Below are positions 47,430-62,066 of a stretch of 64,000 bases of DNA, piece after piece. The position numbers and the translations under genes were made by a program. The number at the start of each line of letters is the position of its first letter. The stretch's first letter is position 1. A model generated the notes under the pieces. The model was given only the letters and a program-made list of their open reading frames with translations. It was not told where the DNA came from and searched no databases. This stretch comes from Medicago truncatula (taxonomy: Eukaryota > Streptophyta > Magnoliopsida > Fabales > Fabaceae): assembly GCF_003473485.1 (NCBI RefSeq), contig NC_053043.1, positions 5,900,001-5,964,000 of the forward strand. The letters run 5' to 3'.

Positions 47430-50400
47430 ATGGCCACATCCAACGGCACCGACGACGGAACTCCTCCCTCCGAATCGGCGTTGATCTTTCTCGGAACCGG
47501 CTGTTCAAGCATGGTTCCCAATGTACTGTGTCTCATCAATCCCTCTGATCCTCCTTGTTCCGTTTGCGCTCAGTCATTGTCAATCCCGCCGGAGAAAAAC
47601 CCTAATTACAGGTACTCTCTTTCAGGTTTCAATACATTCGACATTGATGATTGTGATTCATCGTTTTCTTGATGTGATGTTCGTTCTGTGGATTTGTAGG
47701 TGTAATACTTCGATGTTGATTGATTATTGTGGAAGCGGTAGTAATCATAATTATATATTGATTGATGTTGGCAAGACGTTTAGGGAGACTGTGCTTCGAT
47801 GGTTTGTTCATCATCGGATTCCAAAAATCGATTCTGTGAGTTAATTCTGTCAACGTTTTTGTGTTGAATTTTCATTGTAGATTGAACTGCATTATTGTAT
47901 TGAAGCTTGATTTAGTGATCTGTGCATATTGATATGTAAATGGTAGTTACACAAAAACGAACATTATTGTATTGAAGCTTGATTTAGTGACTGGCCTGTG
48001 TAAGCACTCTCTCTCCTTTTGACACGGGAGTCCCACGAGCAACTTTTCATAAAAATAGATAAATGACTATTAGGATCTGTAAAATATACAACATTATTAT
48101 TAGGACAAAGTCTTCAAATGAGTCCAACAAGTCAAAAGATGAAGGATTATTAACGGGCAGGGTGAAATCCAGGGTCATGTCATGTCTATAAAGTTTAGTT
48201 ATATAATCTAGGAAAGATGCTTCGTAAGAGTTAGCCCGTCGCAGAGCATCTGATTTTTAAGGTATATTTCAATTTCAGATTTATGCTGGTAAAGGTATCT
48301 AGGGTATGCCATGAAGAGAAAGAAAAGGGCCATGGCTATAACATCAAAATATTTCTTGAGGAAACACTTAGAAATGTTGTCATTTCTGTATTGGTGATAA
48401 AACTGGTAAGGTGAGTAGACAAAGCAATAAATTGTACCACCAGTCCATCACTAATTAACAAAATCAGAAATTGAAGCTATGTTACATGCTGATGTCAATA
48501 ACCAGAGCAGAGCCCCTTAAAATTTGTAGTTGCCATCGGTTCATTTTGTAATCTGATTCTATGGCGCTGTTCTGTTCTGTACAGGCACATTAAAATTCTT
48601 CACAGCTGCACATAAAATCTTACATCCTCCCAGCTCCTGGGAAAAAATTCATTTTAGGAAAAACAGCATAAAAATGAATCATAAGTCATTAAGAATTGAA
48701 TTGCTACTGACATGAAACATGATATTCAAGAACATGGATTGACTACAATTTGTTTTTAGCCTAGTTTTTCTTCCTTTTGTCTACGGTATGTTCCTTGAAA
48801 TTTGAATTGACCAGAAATTTTCAGTCTTTGAGAATAAAAACTAGTTATTTGGTTGAGTTGCAGATTATTTTGACTCATGAACATGCTGATGCAGTCCTTG
48901 GATTGGATGACGTACGTGCTGTGCAGCCTTTTAGTCCAACAAATGATATTGATCCCACCCCCATCTACCTGAGCCAGCATTCAATGGATAGGTACCTCTA
49001 GTGACCGTTGTGTGTTTTGATATTTAATTATCTTAAATAGTTAAATTACATGCAACTTCCCTCTATTTTCGAAACCTACATAAATGTATCTTAAGATCTA
49101 AGACATTATAAAGTAACCTAACTATCAAATAGTCTCAGAAATAGTAACAGAACCACTATCGTTAATATTAGTTATCTCACTTACTTAAACTAAAAGTTCC
49201 GGTATAGATCATTTGCACCCTAGATAAATGCTCTTAAAAGATATAGATAAGCGCATGGATTTTTGTTGAAGTTTTTTGTGGTTAATTACCCCATTATGCA
49301 TCTTTAACAATAAAGTTCAGCAAGTTGAATCACTTACTGTGATAGTCAATCTGTTAAAAGGTACCTTATTGACCAATGTTGCTCTATATTTTTTATTCTT
49401 TAATATAGATAATATAATTCTGTTGATATCCCAGGATAATTATGTGCAGTTTTGGACCTATATTAATATTTGAGATGAAACCACTGTGCTGTGTGCACTT
49501 CCCAATCACCGAACTCAGATGCTTGTATATTTGGTTAAATTGTTTTGATTAAAATGTGACTTGTTTTTTTTATAAGCCAAATGAAAAGTTCATTAATTGA
49601 AAGAGTGTACGCCATACTAGAAAAATTCAATACCAAGTCCCAAATCTAAAGCAGTAAGCACAACCAGTAACAATAACTAATTGAAACCAGTAAAAACAAA
49701 AGCCAAACCAAAACTTGTCCAAAAAATCAAATTTAAGGCCAGTTATATTTTGAGCATACATGTTGATCCCTTAACCCATAGATTACAATGTGACTCCTAT
49801 CTCAGCATGAATTATGATGCACCTTTTCTTTGATTGTATGGGCTATCCTATCTTCTCAAGTAGTTGAATCCATGTTTTAAAACTTTGCAACAGCATAGAA
49901 GAGAAGTTTCCATATTTGGTTCAGAAACAACGCAAGGAAGGACAAGAAATACGAAGGGTTGCTCAGATGGCCTGGAACATTATCACTGATGACTGCAATC
50001 AGCCATTTTTTGCATCAGGATTGAAATTCACTCCTTTACCAGTTAATTGCACTATCTTTTTCCTTATATTAAGAATCCTTTACTCCTTTTATACGAGGAC
50101 TTTACTGTGTTTTGTGGATGTAGGTAATGCATGGAGAGGATTACATCTGTTTGGGATTTCTTTTTGGTGAGAAAAGTAGGGTGGCTTATATATCTGATGT
50201 TTCACGGATTCCCGCGAGTACAGAATATGGTATGATTTGAAATACCTTCATGCTTGGACATATGCATTTCTTCAGTTCCATCTCCCAAAAATGGACTACG
50301 AGTGTGCTATGACATAACTTATCTATTTGTTTCATCATTTACGGGGCTTTCTTACATATCCTCATTTGATTTATGATTTTTTATATCTAATATTTAGCAA

Positions 50401-51980
50401 TAAATTTCCTTTTTACAGTCATTTCGAAAAGTGGAGCTGGACAGTTGGATCTTTTAATATTGGATTCATTATACAGGGTCAGTAGTTCTGTTGTCAATTT
50501 TTTTTGGGCATAAAATGCAAATATTTTTAGATATTCTATTGTCCACAAACATTTAGATATTCATTATATGGGGTTAGGTTCTCAGCATGCTTTATTTCTG
50601 GTAAGTTGTTCTTCTCAGATTCTTACTTAATTAATGTCACTCTCTCTTAAGGACGGGATTTTGCTTACTTGCTTTGTGATAAACTGCTTCTTACTTCCCT
50701 GTTGTTTCTTACAGCTAGATTTGATTCAACTATGTGTTATTTTGTTTAGTGGAATATCAGAGAGTTATTTTGATTGTGTCTAGCGCAACCATTTGAAAAT
50801 AGGAAAAATATAAAATGAAAATATATATCATTTTGTCAAACCTGATAGACTATAGTGTCTCTTTGCAGAAGTAAATTTTCTGAACCATATTTCATTTTTC
50901 TCATACAAGAGGAACGTCTGTTCTTTGTTACTTGTTCAATAACATGACTGGAGAAGGCCATTAGATGATTACTCAGTATGCATTTGTGCTGGACCTAGAT
51001 GCTTTAAAAAATTTAGGGATATCGGCTTCAACTTCAAAATAATAAAAACCCTAACCCCCCGATAGAAAAGTCAAGTTACTTTATTGAGAATTTTCTGATA
51101 CACAGTTGTCAATTCTGTGTTTTAGTTTTCTTATTTCCTTACTTTCTCATTGATAAATGATTCTAATAGAACCCAATTAATTATTGGAGTATTAACCATT
51201 ATCATAAATGCGTAATGGAATATAGAAAGGAAATTGTGTTCGTTGATAGAAAATATCTGCCTTTGGTCCTATATATAAATATCAATGGAATACAAGATCA
51301 TAAATGAGGAGCAAGAGACAAAGATATTGCAGAGGACTCTAAACTTCTGGTTCCAGATGTTCGAGGAACCCAGGCTCTTACTCCCTAAACCAAAAACAAG
51401 CTTATATTTTTATTTCTCTCCCTATTGTTTATATATCCTATCATCTATGATTCTATAACCAACCATTTAAACTAATTAACAGGTATAGTTATCTAATAGT
51501 TTCTCTCTTTTTTTTATGTCACTACAGACTGGATCGCATAATGTTCATCTTTGTTTTCCACAGGTTTGTTTTCAATTTTGCAAATTGAATGTTACACTAT
51601 CTCACTGGAGGTAAAATATTATTAATTGGTCATTTTACAGACTCTTGAAATTGTGAAGAGGTTGTGTCCAAAGCAAACCCTTTTGATTGGAATGACTCAT
51701 GAGTTTGATCACCACAAGGACAATGAGTTTTTGAAAGAGTGGTCCAGAAGGTATCCATTTGTAAATAAGTTAAATATTGACTGTTGCTAATACATTTAGT
51801 AATAATTGACCCAACAATCTGATAGTAGCATGATCATGTAGATGTAATATTTATCATTGTACTCCTCTGGTATGTTATGTATTTTAGAAAATGAGAGTTG
51901 ACTCTTCTATGAATGTGCATAGGGAAGGAATTCCGGTGCAGCTTTCTCATGATGGTTTGCGAGTCCCCATAAACTTATAG
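47430..51980 (+). CDS. Metallo-beta-lactamase-fold hydrolase (PhnP/SPAC777.06c-like, 320 aa)
   Basis: Nine in-phase exons: 47430-47611, 47700-47835, 48864-48991, 49894-50041, 50124-50229, 50419-50477, 51528-51563, 51641-51750, 51923-51980. The product is 320 aa with no signal peptide. It opens with the beta-strand/turn FLGTGCSS (20-27), then a Cys pair (CSVC, 43-46), THEHADAVLGLDD (110-122, the HxHxD metal site), VMHGEDY (His201), YISDVS (Asp223), GSHNVHL and GMTHEFDHH (284-290). This set fits the PhnP-like phosphodiesterase branch of the superfamily, present in plants as 'putative hydrolase C777.06c'-type proteins. Two metal ions would be bound; the physiological substrate is not known. An upstream in-frame ATG at 47235 exists. 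The chosen ATG is preferred because the leader has no family resemblance and lies in a repeat. Introns 2 and 3 are about 1 kb each. Confidence 0.88.
49566..49740 (-). repeat. Possible LINE 3'-end scrap in hydrolase intron 3
   Basis: The minus strand ends ...taatgaacttttcatttggcttataaaaaaaa, a form common at the 3' ends of plant LINEs. No coding part is kept. Confidence 0.35.
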
Positions 51981-54109
51981 TAAGGTGAGGTAATCCCTCT
52001 AGACCCAAATCATCATTTTTTTCAAGAGCGGTACATAAAGAAGTAGAATATGGATCCCTCATTCTAATCAGCGGCATGCATTCATGTCCATGTCTCATTT
52101 TTTCTTGATATAATATTATTTAATTTTTTTCTTCCTGATTTTGTAAAATGTGCATTAATAAATTGCGTAGTGATTGACATTTAGGGTGTGTCTTTATGTG
52201 GAGATAAATCGTGAGTAGGTATGAAATTGGGTGTTTTGTAAAATGTGCATTAATAAATTGTGTAGTGATTGACATTTAGGGTGTGTTTGTATGTCGAGAT
52301 AAATAGTGAGTTGGTGTGAAGTTGGGTGAGTAGAAAACTGAGTCGGATGAAAGATAATTTTTCACTTTTTTGTTTGGTTAGTTGAAAAGTTGCTTGGTTA
52401 GTGGAAAATCACTTAGGATAGTATGAATCATTCTTATAAAATTGAAGTTTGATAAAATTTGCGGGGTGGAGTGTAAATAAGTGACACTACACTTTCATTG
52501 GCCCAGTATTTATGTGGTTCCTAACCATTATGAAGTAATCTTCATTCTAGCTTTTGCCTCCTAAAACAGCACACCTTTTTTTGTACTTGAGGCATACCCT
52601 TATTTGTACCTTGGCCATAAATTTTATTTAATACTGACAAACAATAATGTAATGCTTTTTATCCTCCCCTTCTCATGATTAGTAGTGATCTTGACTTCCG
52701 ATGAATATAACAACATTAAATCTTAATCTGTATTATTTTCCCCTTGCAGGGTAAAGCATGTGACAATCTATATACCATATACAGTTGATCTTATTTAGAT
52801 TCATTGGAGCCATAATGTTTTCAAGGATCCACAGTTTCTAAAGCAAACCTCGGAACCAACAGTTTTGCTAGAAGGCGGCATTTGTAAACGTGACACTGAT
52901 AACTTGTTATATTATAGTGAGGAAATCTTGATTTTTATGGTTAAACTCTTGAAAGCTGTAGTAGAACAAATTTTTTGTAAAATTGGAGAACAAGTTGAGC
53001 ATGAGTTTTAAGATCTCAAAAAAATCCAGTGTATCCTAAGAATCTTTTGCAGAGTCACTTTGTGCCCCCACCAATATCCTAATTAGAGATGTAATCTTTT
53101 TCTTTTCTTTTTTCTAATAAGAAATGTAATCTTCAAGCGTGTAGTGATTGTTATAAACAATAAATGGTCGACTGAACATTTGATTGTTATTATTTTTAGC
53201 CCCACTCTATGTTGCTGCTGCTAAAGTTATGCTGTTGTATTCTAAACCTTATTGCATTCAATGTTACTTGATTTATATTCGATTGTTGATTAAAGAATAT
53301 CAGAGTAAGCGAGTTTTTGACGTTTGACGGTTTATTTGGGAAGGAGGGTTTGGAGGAGAAAGACGTGGAATTTCACCGGAAAAAATAAAAAGTAAAATGA
53401 GGATTCATGAGTAATTGGAGAATCGATTTTTCTGAGTCTAGTATGATGTCTCGGTTTTAACCGTATAATCAAGATTGGGTTCAAACTTTAGAAGACTCAA
53501 ATTATCTCGTCCAAACACAAATCATCTTGAATTTGATAAAAAAAAATTCCCTTGACATATATGAATAATAATCAATCATTGACCTACATTTTGCTTAATA
53601 CTAATGCGTGCTACCAAATTGAAATGTTTATTTATTTTAATTTCAAACTGTTCAAGTAAATTGAATACTAACATATTTTCTTCGAGAAACTGATAAAAAA
53701 TATATACCAACGAGGATTTTCATAGAATCATAGTCATAGGTAGAATATTTATTTGCTTTTTGGTTTTTGTTACAATTGCCGTGAGCATGAAGTTTGAAGT
53801 AGTCAATGCACGTTCCATTTCCAAGTCTTTATTCATTTTGTATATTATTATATCTGTGGTTTACAAAAACAAAAACAAGACAATGAAACAAACAACAGTG
53901 GAATTGAATTCCTTTACACAATAGTCAAAATTTGGAACCGTTCTAGAAAGCAACCTTATGGAAGAGTCGAGTTTTGCGTGTCTTATGGTCTTCTTCTCCT
54001 ATTTGAACACTCTCAAATGAATAAATAGCATTAATATATATATTAGTAGAAGTAAAGTAGTAGGAAATAAAAGACCTTTGAAAGATTAAGAATATACAAA
54101 CAAAAGGAT
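51981..54109. other. 3' flank of hydrolase gene and spacer
   Basis: A 95 bp segment is repeated in tandem (ttgtaaaatgtgcattaata at 52141 and 52236). The text ttgcagggtaaagcatg near 52745 could be a 3'UTR splice acceptor. No other gene is seen. Confidence 0.45.
52139..52330. repeat. Tandem duplication of a 95 bp unit
   Basis: Two adjacent copies share ttgtaaaatgtgcattaata and gattgacatttagggtgtgt with a few differences. Confidence 0.85.
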
Positions 54110-55580
54110 ATGGCATGTTCTGTGGCTTTTAACAACAAGAATTTGGAAATAAGTTTCTTTGTTTTCAAGCCAACAATTGTGATTATAGATGATCTTGTTC
54201 ATGGTCTCAAACAATTCTCCTTAACTACTGAAACCCTTGGTTGTGTTCAAAGCTCTATATTTAGAAGCATCCATGGAAATATGGTAACTTCTTTCTTTCT
54301 TTCTTTCTCTGATTTCCAAATTTAAATTCAAGTTAACTAATTTATTTATTTAATACTAATTGTCTCAATTCTAAGGTGTGTATATATGTCCCTTTTGTTT
54401 GAAACTTTGCTGAATATAGTTTGTGAAATCCATTTCTTCCATTGTGAAAGATTGTTTACACCAAACTGATCATATAATATCATCTTTATTTGGACTCACA
54501 AACTCATGTTCATCAAAAGTTTAGTTTGCTGGCAAGTTTTATCCTTCAGCAAATGACAACTTCAGATGCCATTGCTCCATGGTAGTTCATGTTTGGATTC
54601 AATTTTGGGAGAGTTAAAAGTGATTCTGAAGACTAAAAAATGATTTTGGTATGTTTGGAGTTTCTTGATTAGAAATTATCCTAACTTGAAGTTAAAAATT
54701 GTAGCTTTTGCCTCGAAAACGTGAGCTTTACACACAAACTTATTTATTGTTCAACTCACTTTTAACTAAAATCATTTTTCGTTGGCGTAGGAACAAACAC
54801 GCGTTGTTGTCCTTGTTCACTTTCATTTCATTTGTCTAATTATTCATTGAGCTGAATATTTGCTTCATGTAATCAGATCATATGGTATGGAGCATGGCAG
54901 AAGCAATCCACTAAGGAAAAAGAGCTTCTAACTTTAACTCTTGTAAGATAAAATTATTTTCCTTTCAGATGTTTTTTATGCATCTTTTCTACTGATTTGT
55001 GTTATTTAAGCATACAAAATCAATTATTTCCCTTCATTTTAATTTATCCTAATATAACAACTTTTTGTGTAATTTACAGAAATCAATGTTAACCAAGGTA
55101 TCAACCATGGCTAAATTAATTGAACATAGCTTCCTTGAAGCATATGCTGGAGAATCAAGAGATGGCTCATCAACTGCAAAATTCTCAACTGGAGACATAT
55201 TATCTATTAACTCAGCCGGCACGAATAGTAGAGATGATCTTAATGACCTTTCCTACGCCGTGTTAGCTCTTTTCAGGTCACGCTTTGCGAAAATGGAAGG
55301 CATGACTTCAGGTCTTTGCTTGAAAGGACAAAGCAGACCAATAGTTGTGTGCATTCATGTGTGGAAATCTCTTCATTTTTGTTACTCATGGATACTTAAT
55401 TCTGACCATAGGAAATGGATGATGCCTTATCTAGAAAAATTTGCGATCGATATGAAGTATGATATTTTCAAAGTAGTGTATGTTAGTGGTGACAATGTTG
55501 TTGATGTTAACTATATTTCTCACCATCAGATGTTAGAAAATGGGAAAGGGAACATAGAAAGACAGATAATGCAGAATTGA
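54110..55580 (+). CDS. Uncharacterised plant protein (246 aa, DUF7392-like)
   Basis: Three in-phase exons: 54110-54283, 54877-54942, 55080-55580. The protein begins MACSVAFNNKNLEISFFVFKP and continues TETLGCVQSSIFRSIHGNM. Exon 2 adds IIWYGAWQKQSTKEKELLTLTL. Exon 3 continues KSMLTKVSTMAKLIEHSFLE, AYAGESRDGSS, VWKSLHFCYSWILNSD and YDIFKVVYVSGDNVV. No signal peptide, membrane helix or catalytic motif is evident. The layout resembles a conserved plant family of unknown function that I recall as DUF7392; this label is from memory. The start is the first ATG of a frame that runs through the splice site, about 50 bp after an A-rich leader. No function is proposed. A U5 snRNA gene begins about 300 bp downstream on the same strand. 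Confidence 0.8.
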
Positions 55581-55825
55581 AACTACTGCTAAAGATTTCA
55601 AGTTTTGAACTATGTACTCCTCTGCTAAGTTATTTTTCACTTGTAAATACAGTTAATTACTTTGTCAAGATGAAATTTATGATTAGAAATGAATGAAAGA
55701 ATGAATAAATATTAGTCATAAAGAGTGGATTAGTGAATGAAAGAGAACATGTTTTGATGGTGGAGGTACAAAAGAAAGGTGAAAAAGAGAAGTGTCAAGA
55801 TTTAGGCGTTATGTTATGTGAGCGA

Positions 55826-55836
55826 ATCCCACATCG
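55826..55836 (+). promoter_or_regulatory. USE (upstream sequence element) of the U5 gene
   Basis: atcccacatcg matches the plant snRNA promoter consensus RTCCCACATCG at every position. It ends 33 bp before the TATA box, the spacing used by RNA polymerase II snRNA genes; U6-type Pol III genes use about ten bases less. Confidence 0.88.
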
Positions 55837-55869
55837 ACTAGTATAGCAGGTAATGTAAGGTGCTAGTGC

Positions 55870-55875
55870 TATAAA
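55870..55875 (+). promoter_or_regulatory. TATA box of the U5 gene
   Basis: tataaa lies about 30 bp before the inferred RNA 5' end and at the expected distance from the USE. Confidence 0.8.
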
Positions 55876-55900
55876 TTGAAAGAGATACACAGAAAATAAA

Positions 55901-56025
55901 TCACGGAACCGTGTGATAAGCACAAAGCGAACTATTCTTTCGCCTTTTACTAAAGAATACCGTGTGCGTGTCACTTTAAGCGGTATACGCTTATTTTTGG
56001 AAGGGTTCTCGAAAAGAGAGCCCTG
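55901..56025 (+). ncRNA. U5: U5 spliceosomal snRNA
   Basis: The RNA aligns exons at both splicing steps within the U4/U6.U5 tri-snRNP. The invariant loop I reads cgccttttact (55941-55951), closed by the 7 bp stem attcttt/aaagaat (55934-55940, 55952-55958). An Sm-binding site ttatttttgg lies at 55991-56000. It is followed by a 9 bp terminal hairpin agggttctc/gagagccct (56002-56024, one G-U pair) with a gaaaa loop. Length, about 125 nt, fits plant U5. A USE and TATA box precede it and a 3' box follows, so it looks like a functional Pol II gene. The exact 5' end is inferred from the TATA distance and may be off by a few bases. Confidence 0.93.
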
Positions 56026-56039
56026 CAATATTAGTTCAA
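56026..56039 (+). terminator. Plant snRNA 3' box
   Basis: caatattagttcaa fits the plant 3'-end formation consensus CA(N)3-10AGTNNAA and follows directly after the terminal hairpin of the U5 RNA. Confidence 0.8.
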
Positions 56040-56203
56040 TTTTTTTAACGTGTGGTAGTGCCAATATTCGTATAACTGAATTGCAGTATCCTTTTGTGGG
56101 TAAGTATATTTACCTTGCTTAATATTTTTTTCTTTGTGAAATTCGAAAAGAACTAATTTATTAAGTAATATTATTATGTTTATTTTTTAGTCTTTTTAAT
56201 ATA

Positions 56204-56331
56204 CTACTTCCTCTGTCCTAAATTGTATGTTGTTTTTGGGAAAAAAATTTATTCTAAATTATATGTCGCTTTACAATACCAATGCAAAATAAGAAATGTC
56301 CAAAACGTCATACAATTTCGGACGGAGGGAG
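56204..56331. mobile_element. Stowaway-type MITE (Tc1/mariner)
   Basis: The ends ctacttcctctgtcc and ggacggagggag are the familiar ctccctccgtcc type, inverted, with TA at both flanks (56202-56203 and 56332-56333). It is 128 bp with no coding capacity. Confidence 0.8.
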
Positions 56332-57624
56332 TATTTGACTTTTAGTACTCGTAAAATTAGTTTATCTGAATTTACCAAATTCACTGCAAATCCATTTGAG
56401 TAAACTCGGTTTCATTTGAGTTCTCTCTGAAATTCAAAATCAGTATCTAGACTTGTATAGTTGTATGATTCCACACGTTAACTTGCAATTTTAATAACCA
56501 TGTTCTACCAACACTTCCACATTTACAAGATGCATTGTACAATAACAATGAAATTTGTTGATTTGGAACTAGATTGAACTTGGTTGACAACTAAATTAGT
56601 TTTGTGAAAAAGTTGGTTATGTTTTATTTTGGGGTCTAAAGTGACATAACCACAAACGGGTGTGGTATTGAAATGGTTTTTCTGTTGGTTTAATACCATG
56701 CACACGTGTGTAGCTTACACCAAGTGAATTTTTCATGATGAATATTGATGATTGAAATTCATTTTACAGATTGATCTCTCCCGGTATAGTCACATTAAGT
56801 AATTAATTTTTCTCAGGTTTGATTCGCAAAATGCTAAGGATTCCTATGTCAGACCATTTCATTCAAGGCTTTGCTCTAACTTCAATTGAACTCCCCACAA
56901 GTAACGTTGTACTCACATTCTCAAACATCATTACCGCCACCCTTGCATAACAAGCAAATAGCATAGTTCAATCTCATACGATTTCCTCAGCACCTACTTG
57001 TTCATTTGTTTCTATAATTTAAAAATCCATTGCCTCAAACTTTACTTATGCAGAATGCAGCAGATGTATCATGTACAAAAGATTGAGAGAATTGGTCCGA
57101 GGACAAACCACCTATAGAGAAGCCTTTATCTCTCTAGATTCGATTACTCAAAGCTGTAACTAAAAATGTCTTTTTTTTTTTTTATCAAGTAGCCTAGTGG
57201 CTAAAGAAATTCACCTTTAAGATGAATAAGTGGGGTGTCCGGGGTTTGTACCCCGGCCCCTGCAGAAATTGTGCATTATCCCTTACCTAATGTGCCAATT
57301 TAAATAAATTAGTGTTTGAAAATCTGCTATTTAGAAAAGAACTAGCCAATTATTAGTAGCTATTGTGTTCATCATTCAAATTCCAAAACTTATCTCAGAA
57401 ACTAAGTAAAAATAAAACAGAGAAGATAATTTCACGTTTATTAATCCCATAGCACTAAAATATTCCATCAGACATACAAATCTTTCATTCATTACAAAAA
57501 CCATTTCCTGGCTACAATCTCAAGTTACAAGATCAACTCACAAAAATTCAAATCTTCAACTACAGAGAAACAAATATCACAGGAATGAAACAAACACCTC
57601 TCCTTGATTTCTCATCCAATACCT
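56332..57624. other. Spacer between U5 and RPL38
   Basis: No gene is seen. It contains a SINE-like element at 57183-57310. The RPL38 3'UTR occupies roughly the last 150-200 bp. Confidence 0.45.
57183..57310 (+). mobile_element. tRNA-derived SINE-like element
   Basis: A-box-like tagcctagtggctaaagaa and B-box-like ggggtttgtaccccgg are spaced as in tRNA-derived SINEs. A T-run precedes it. No clear flanking duplication was identified. Confidence 0.6.
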
Positions 57625-59506
<1,882 letters not shown>

Positions 59507-59563
59507 TGTTCCAAGAGGCAGTGAGTTCCAACGAAGTGTGAAATGTTTGTTGCTGCCGCTGAT

Positions 59564-59572
59564 AAACCCTAA
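59564..59572 (-). promoter_or_regulatory. Telo-box in the RPL38 promoter
   Basis: aaaccctaa lies about 60 bp upstream of the RPL38 ATG. Telo-boxes near the transcription start are a hallmark of plant ribosomal-protein genes. Confidence 0.65.
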
Positions 59573-59614
59573 TCCTAATCGTTTTCGTAGTTATTGGATT
59601 TCACCATATCATTT

Positions 59615-59621
59615 TGGGCCT
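59615..59621 (-). promoter_or_regulatory. Site II motif (TGGGCY) in the RPL38 promoter
   Basis: tgggcct, a TCP-factor binding type often paired with a telo-box in ribosomal-protein promoters, lies about 43 bp beyond the telo-box. Confidence 0.55.
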
Positions 59622-62066
59622 ATTCCTATTCTATTTGACCCAAAGTCATACAAAAAAAAGTCAGAGTTACTCTTTAGGCACCCTCTAATTGCTAGAAAAA
59701 TGCAACTAAGTTTGAGTATATACCCCTTGAAACGGTAAGGGCCAATCAATTTAGCATATCAAATTTATGATATAACAATTTAATTCCTTAAATTGAAAAT
59801 TGTCGGCAATTTAGTTATTATTCCATCAAAATCAATGAAAGACATATTATATTAACTTAAATAATTTTTTGCTGCATCAAAATGAACATATAACCTTTAA
59901 AATTGTGGTTTAAATTTTGAGAAAATGATAAAATCACCAACTTTTTGTATAAACAAATTAAATCACCATCTTAACAATAGAGTTTACACAAATAACTACC
60001 ATCACATTAATTTATCATGTATATTAAAAAATTACATAAAAATGGAAGACAGGCAAACAACAAATTGTGTCACTAGCAATTTTTAGATGGCAAACGTAGT
60101 ACGCAAGTTTCTGCATACATTACGAGTAATTGATAATTTTCAATGATTAAAAAGTCCATCTACTCTAAAATTTTATCTACATGGGATAATCCCCTCCCCC
60201 CAATGCATATTTACATCCAAAAACAACTTGAAACTTTTTTAAATGATTAGTATAACAATTGAACATACTTTAAGGATATAAGGTTTTTTAAGAGGCGCAT
60301 GCATGTATTAACTTAACTATATGACAAAATGAATGTAGATACAAATACAACTTCCACAAACAAGAAGTCATAAGATCCATGCACGTGCTAAATAAGTTTA
60401 TTACAATCACTATCTTTTTGGTCATATTGTGGGTGATAGATGAAAACCAGAGAGTAGAGTCAGTCCCAAGAAATAAAGTGATAGAAAGAAAGCAAGTAGA
60501 AGAATCAACACCTAAAAAATATGTATAAAGTGGGGTTATTGTTATTTTGTAGATAGATAGTGCTCTACCTTGTCACCATTCCATACCTTGAAAAAAGCCC
60601 CCAACAAATAAGGCAGCCCCACATAACATGCATCAAAGTAAATTGCACAAACCTATACTCAACTCCAACTTCTTTAATCACATATTCCCACTTGGAATGC
60701 TAGCTAGTGTCACAACTAAACAAGTCACCTCAATTACACTCTTTCTACCACCCTCTTCCTTACATTCTTTAAATGTGTAATACAAATTTCAGTGGAAAAT
60801 GCTAAGATTAGAAACATATCATTACATGAACCAGAAGGATCCATATTACCCTATATGATAAGAATAATTGAGATGAGTGGTGTTCCTTCCCCCAATCATT
60901 CAAATTCTCCTATCATAGACTGTGTATAATTTCATCTGACAGATAAGTGGTATGCCTCCCCTCCCCAAAGATTCAAACATAATTAGTTCACTTCACACTA
61001 ACTTGTAACCTTGCCACCTACAGCCTTTGAGGTTATGACTTAAGTCAATAAGGATATATTAACGCAAAAGACAAGTTCATTAGGTAGCAGAGCCTCATGA
61101 CTTAAGTAGTATTCTGTGGACTACCTAATTCAGTCTATAAATAACTATTTCCGTGGCTCAACTCTCAAAAAAGAACAAATAGTTATGACTTAAGTTCATA
61201 AAAAGATTTCAAACCAAAAGACTGTTATATTAAGTGCCTTGTGGCTTAAGGATAACATTGAGTTTTCTTATCTACTTACTAATTAGGTTTTCCTTTCCAC
61301 GTCAACTTAGACAAAGGAGTCAATGCACTTTGATGTTTTTACAAATTCCAAATACTTTGGACACGAGGGCATGAAGCAAGTATGACCAAACAAGATGGAA
61401 ATGGACAAATGTACAGCTTTCACTTTACCATTCATGAAGCAAAAGCATTGCATCAATGGTGAAAAAGGGTGGCATGGCCAAAACCAACAAACAACAAAAG
61501 AGGACCACTTTCACATTAAATAGAAAGGGAGAATGAGACACATCACATGCATTTGGTGTCCTCTTCATGTTCAAACAGTCACATCTCTTTTTCACCAAAT
61601 GGTTTCTACACTTCTACCCATCATTATAAGGTCCATAAGTCCAACATCATCTGAAATATCAACTGGCCATTTATTTTCATGCACATGATACAGATTTTGC
61701 CAAACAATCAATTCAATCATGACACATCAAAGGTCAAAGTTGTTCAATGTACTCCATTAGTAAATTCATGCATCCCAAAGATTTTGAGCCAAAAGCAAGA
61801 CTAAAAGTAATGAAGTTTGGTATGAGTTGAACTCTAGAGAGCACTAAATGTCTTAAACTTCACACATTGATTTCCTAACGGATTAAGTATTGTATATAAT
61901 TGTAGCTAGCACAATGACAAGATACCATATAGTTACAGTATTAGTTTATGAATAGTCCTAGCATGAAAAACATGTAAATAAAAATAAAAGGCTATATTAT
62001 ATAAGATAAACTACATTTAGATAACACTTTCCATAAAAAAATGCAGACTATTAGCAGTCACATCTT
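59622..62066. other. Intergenic region between RPL38 and ARF6-like gene
   Basis: No gene, RNA or clear mobile element was recognised in about 2.4 kb. The right end should contain the ARF 3'UTR. The word tatgacttaagt is repeated near 61035-61195. Confidence 0.5.
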
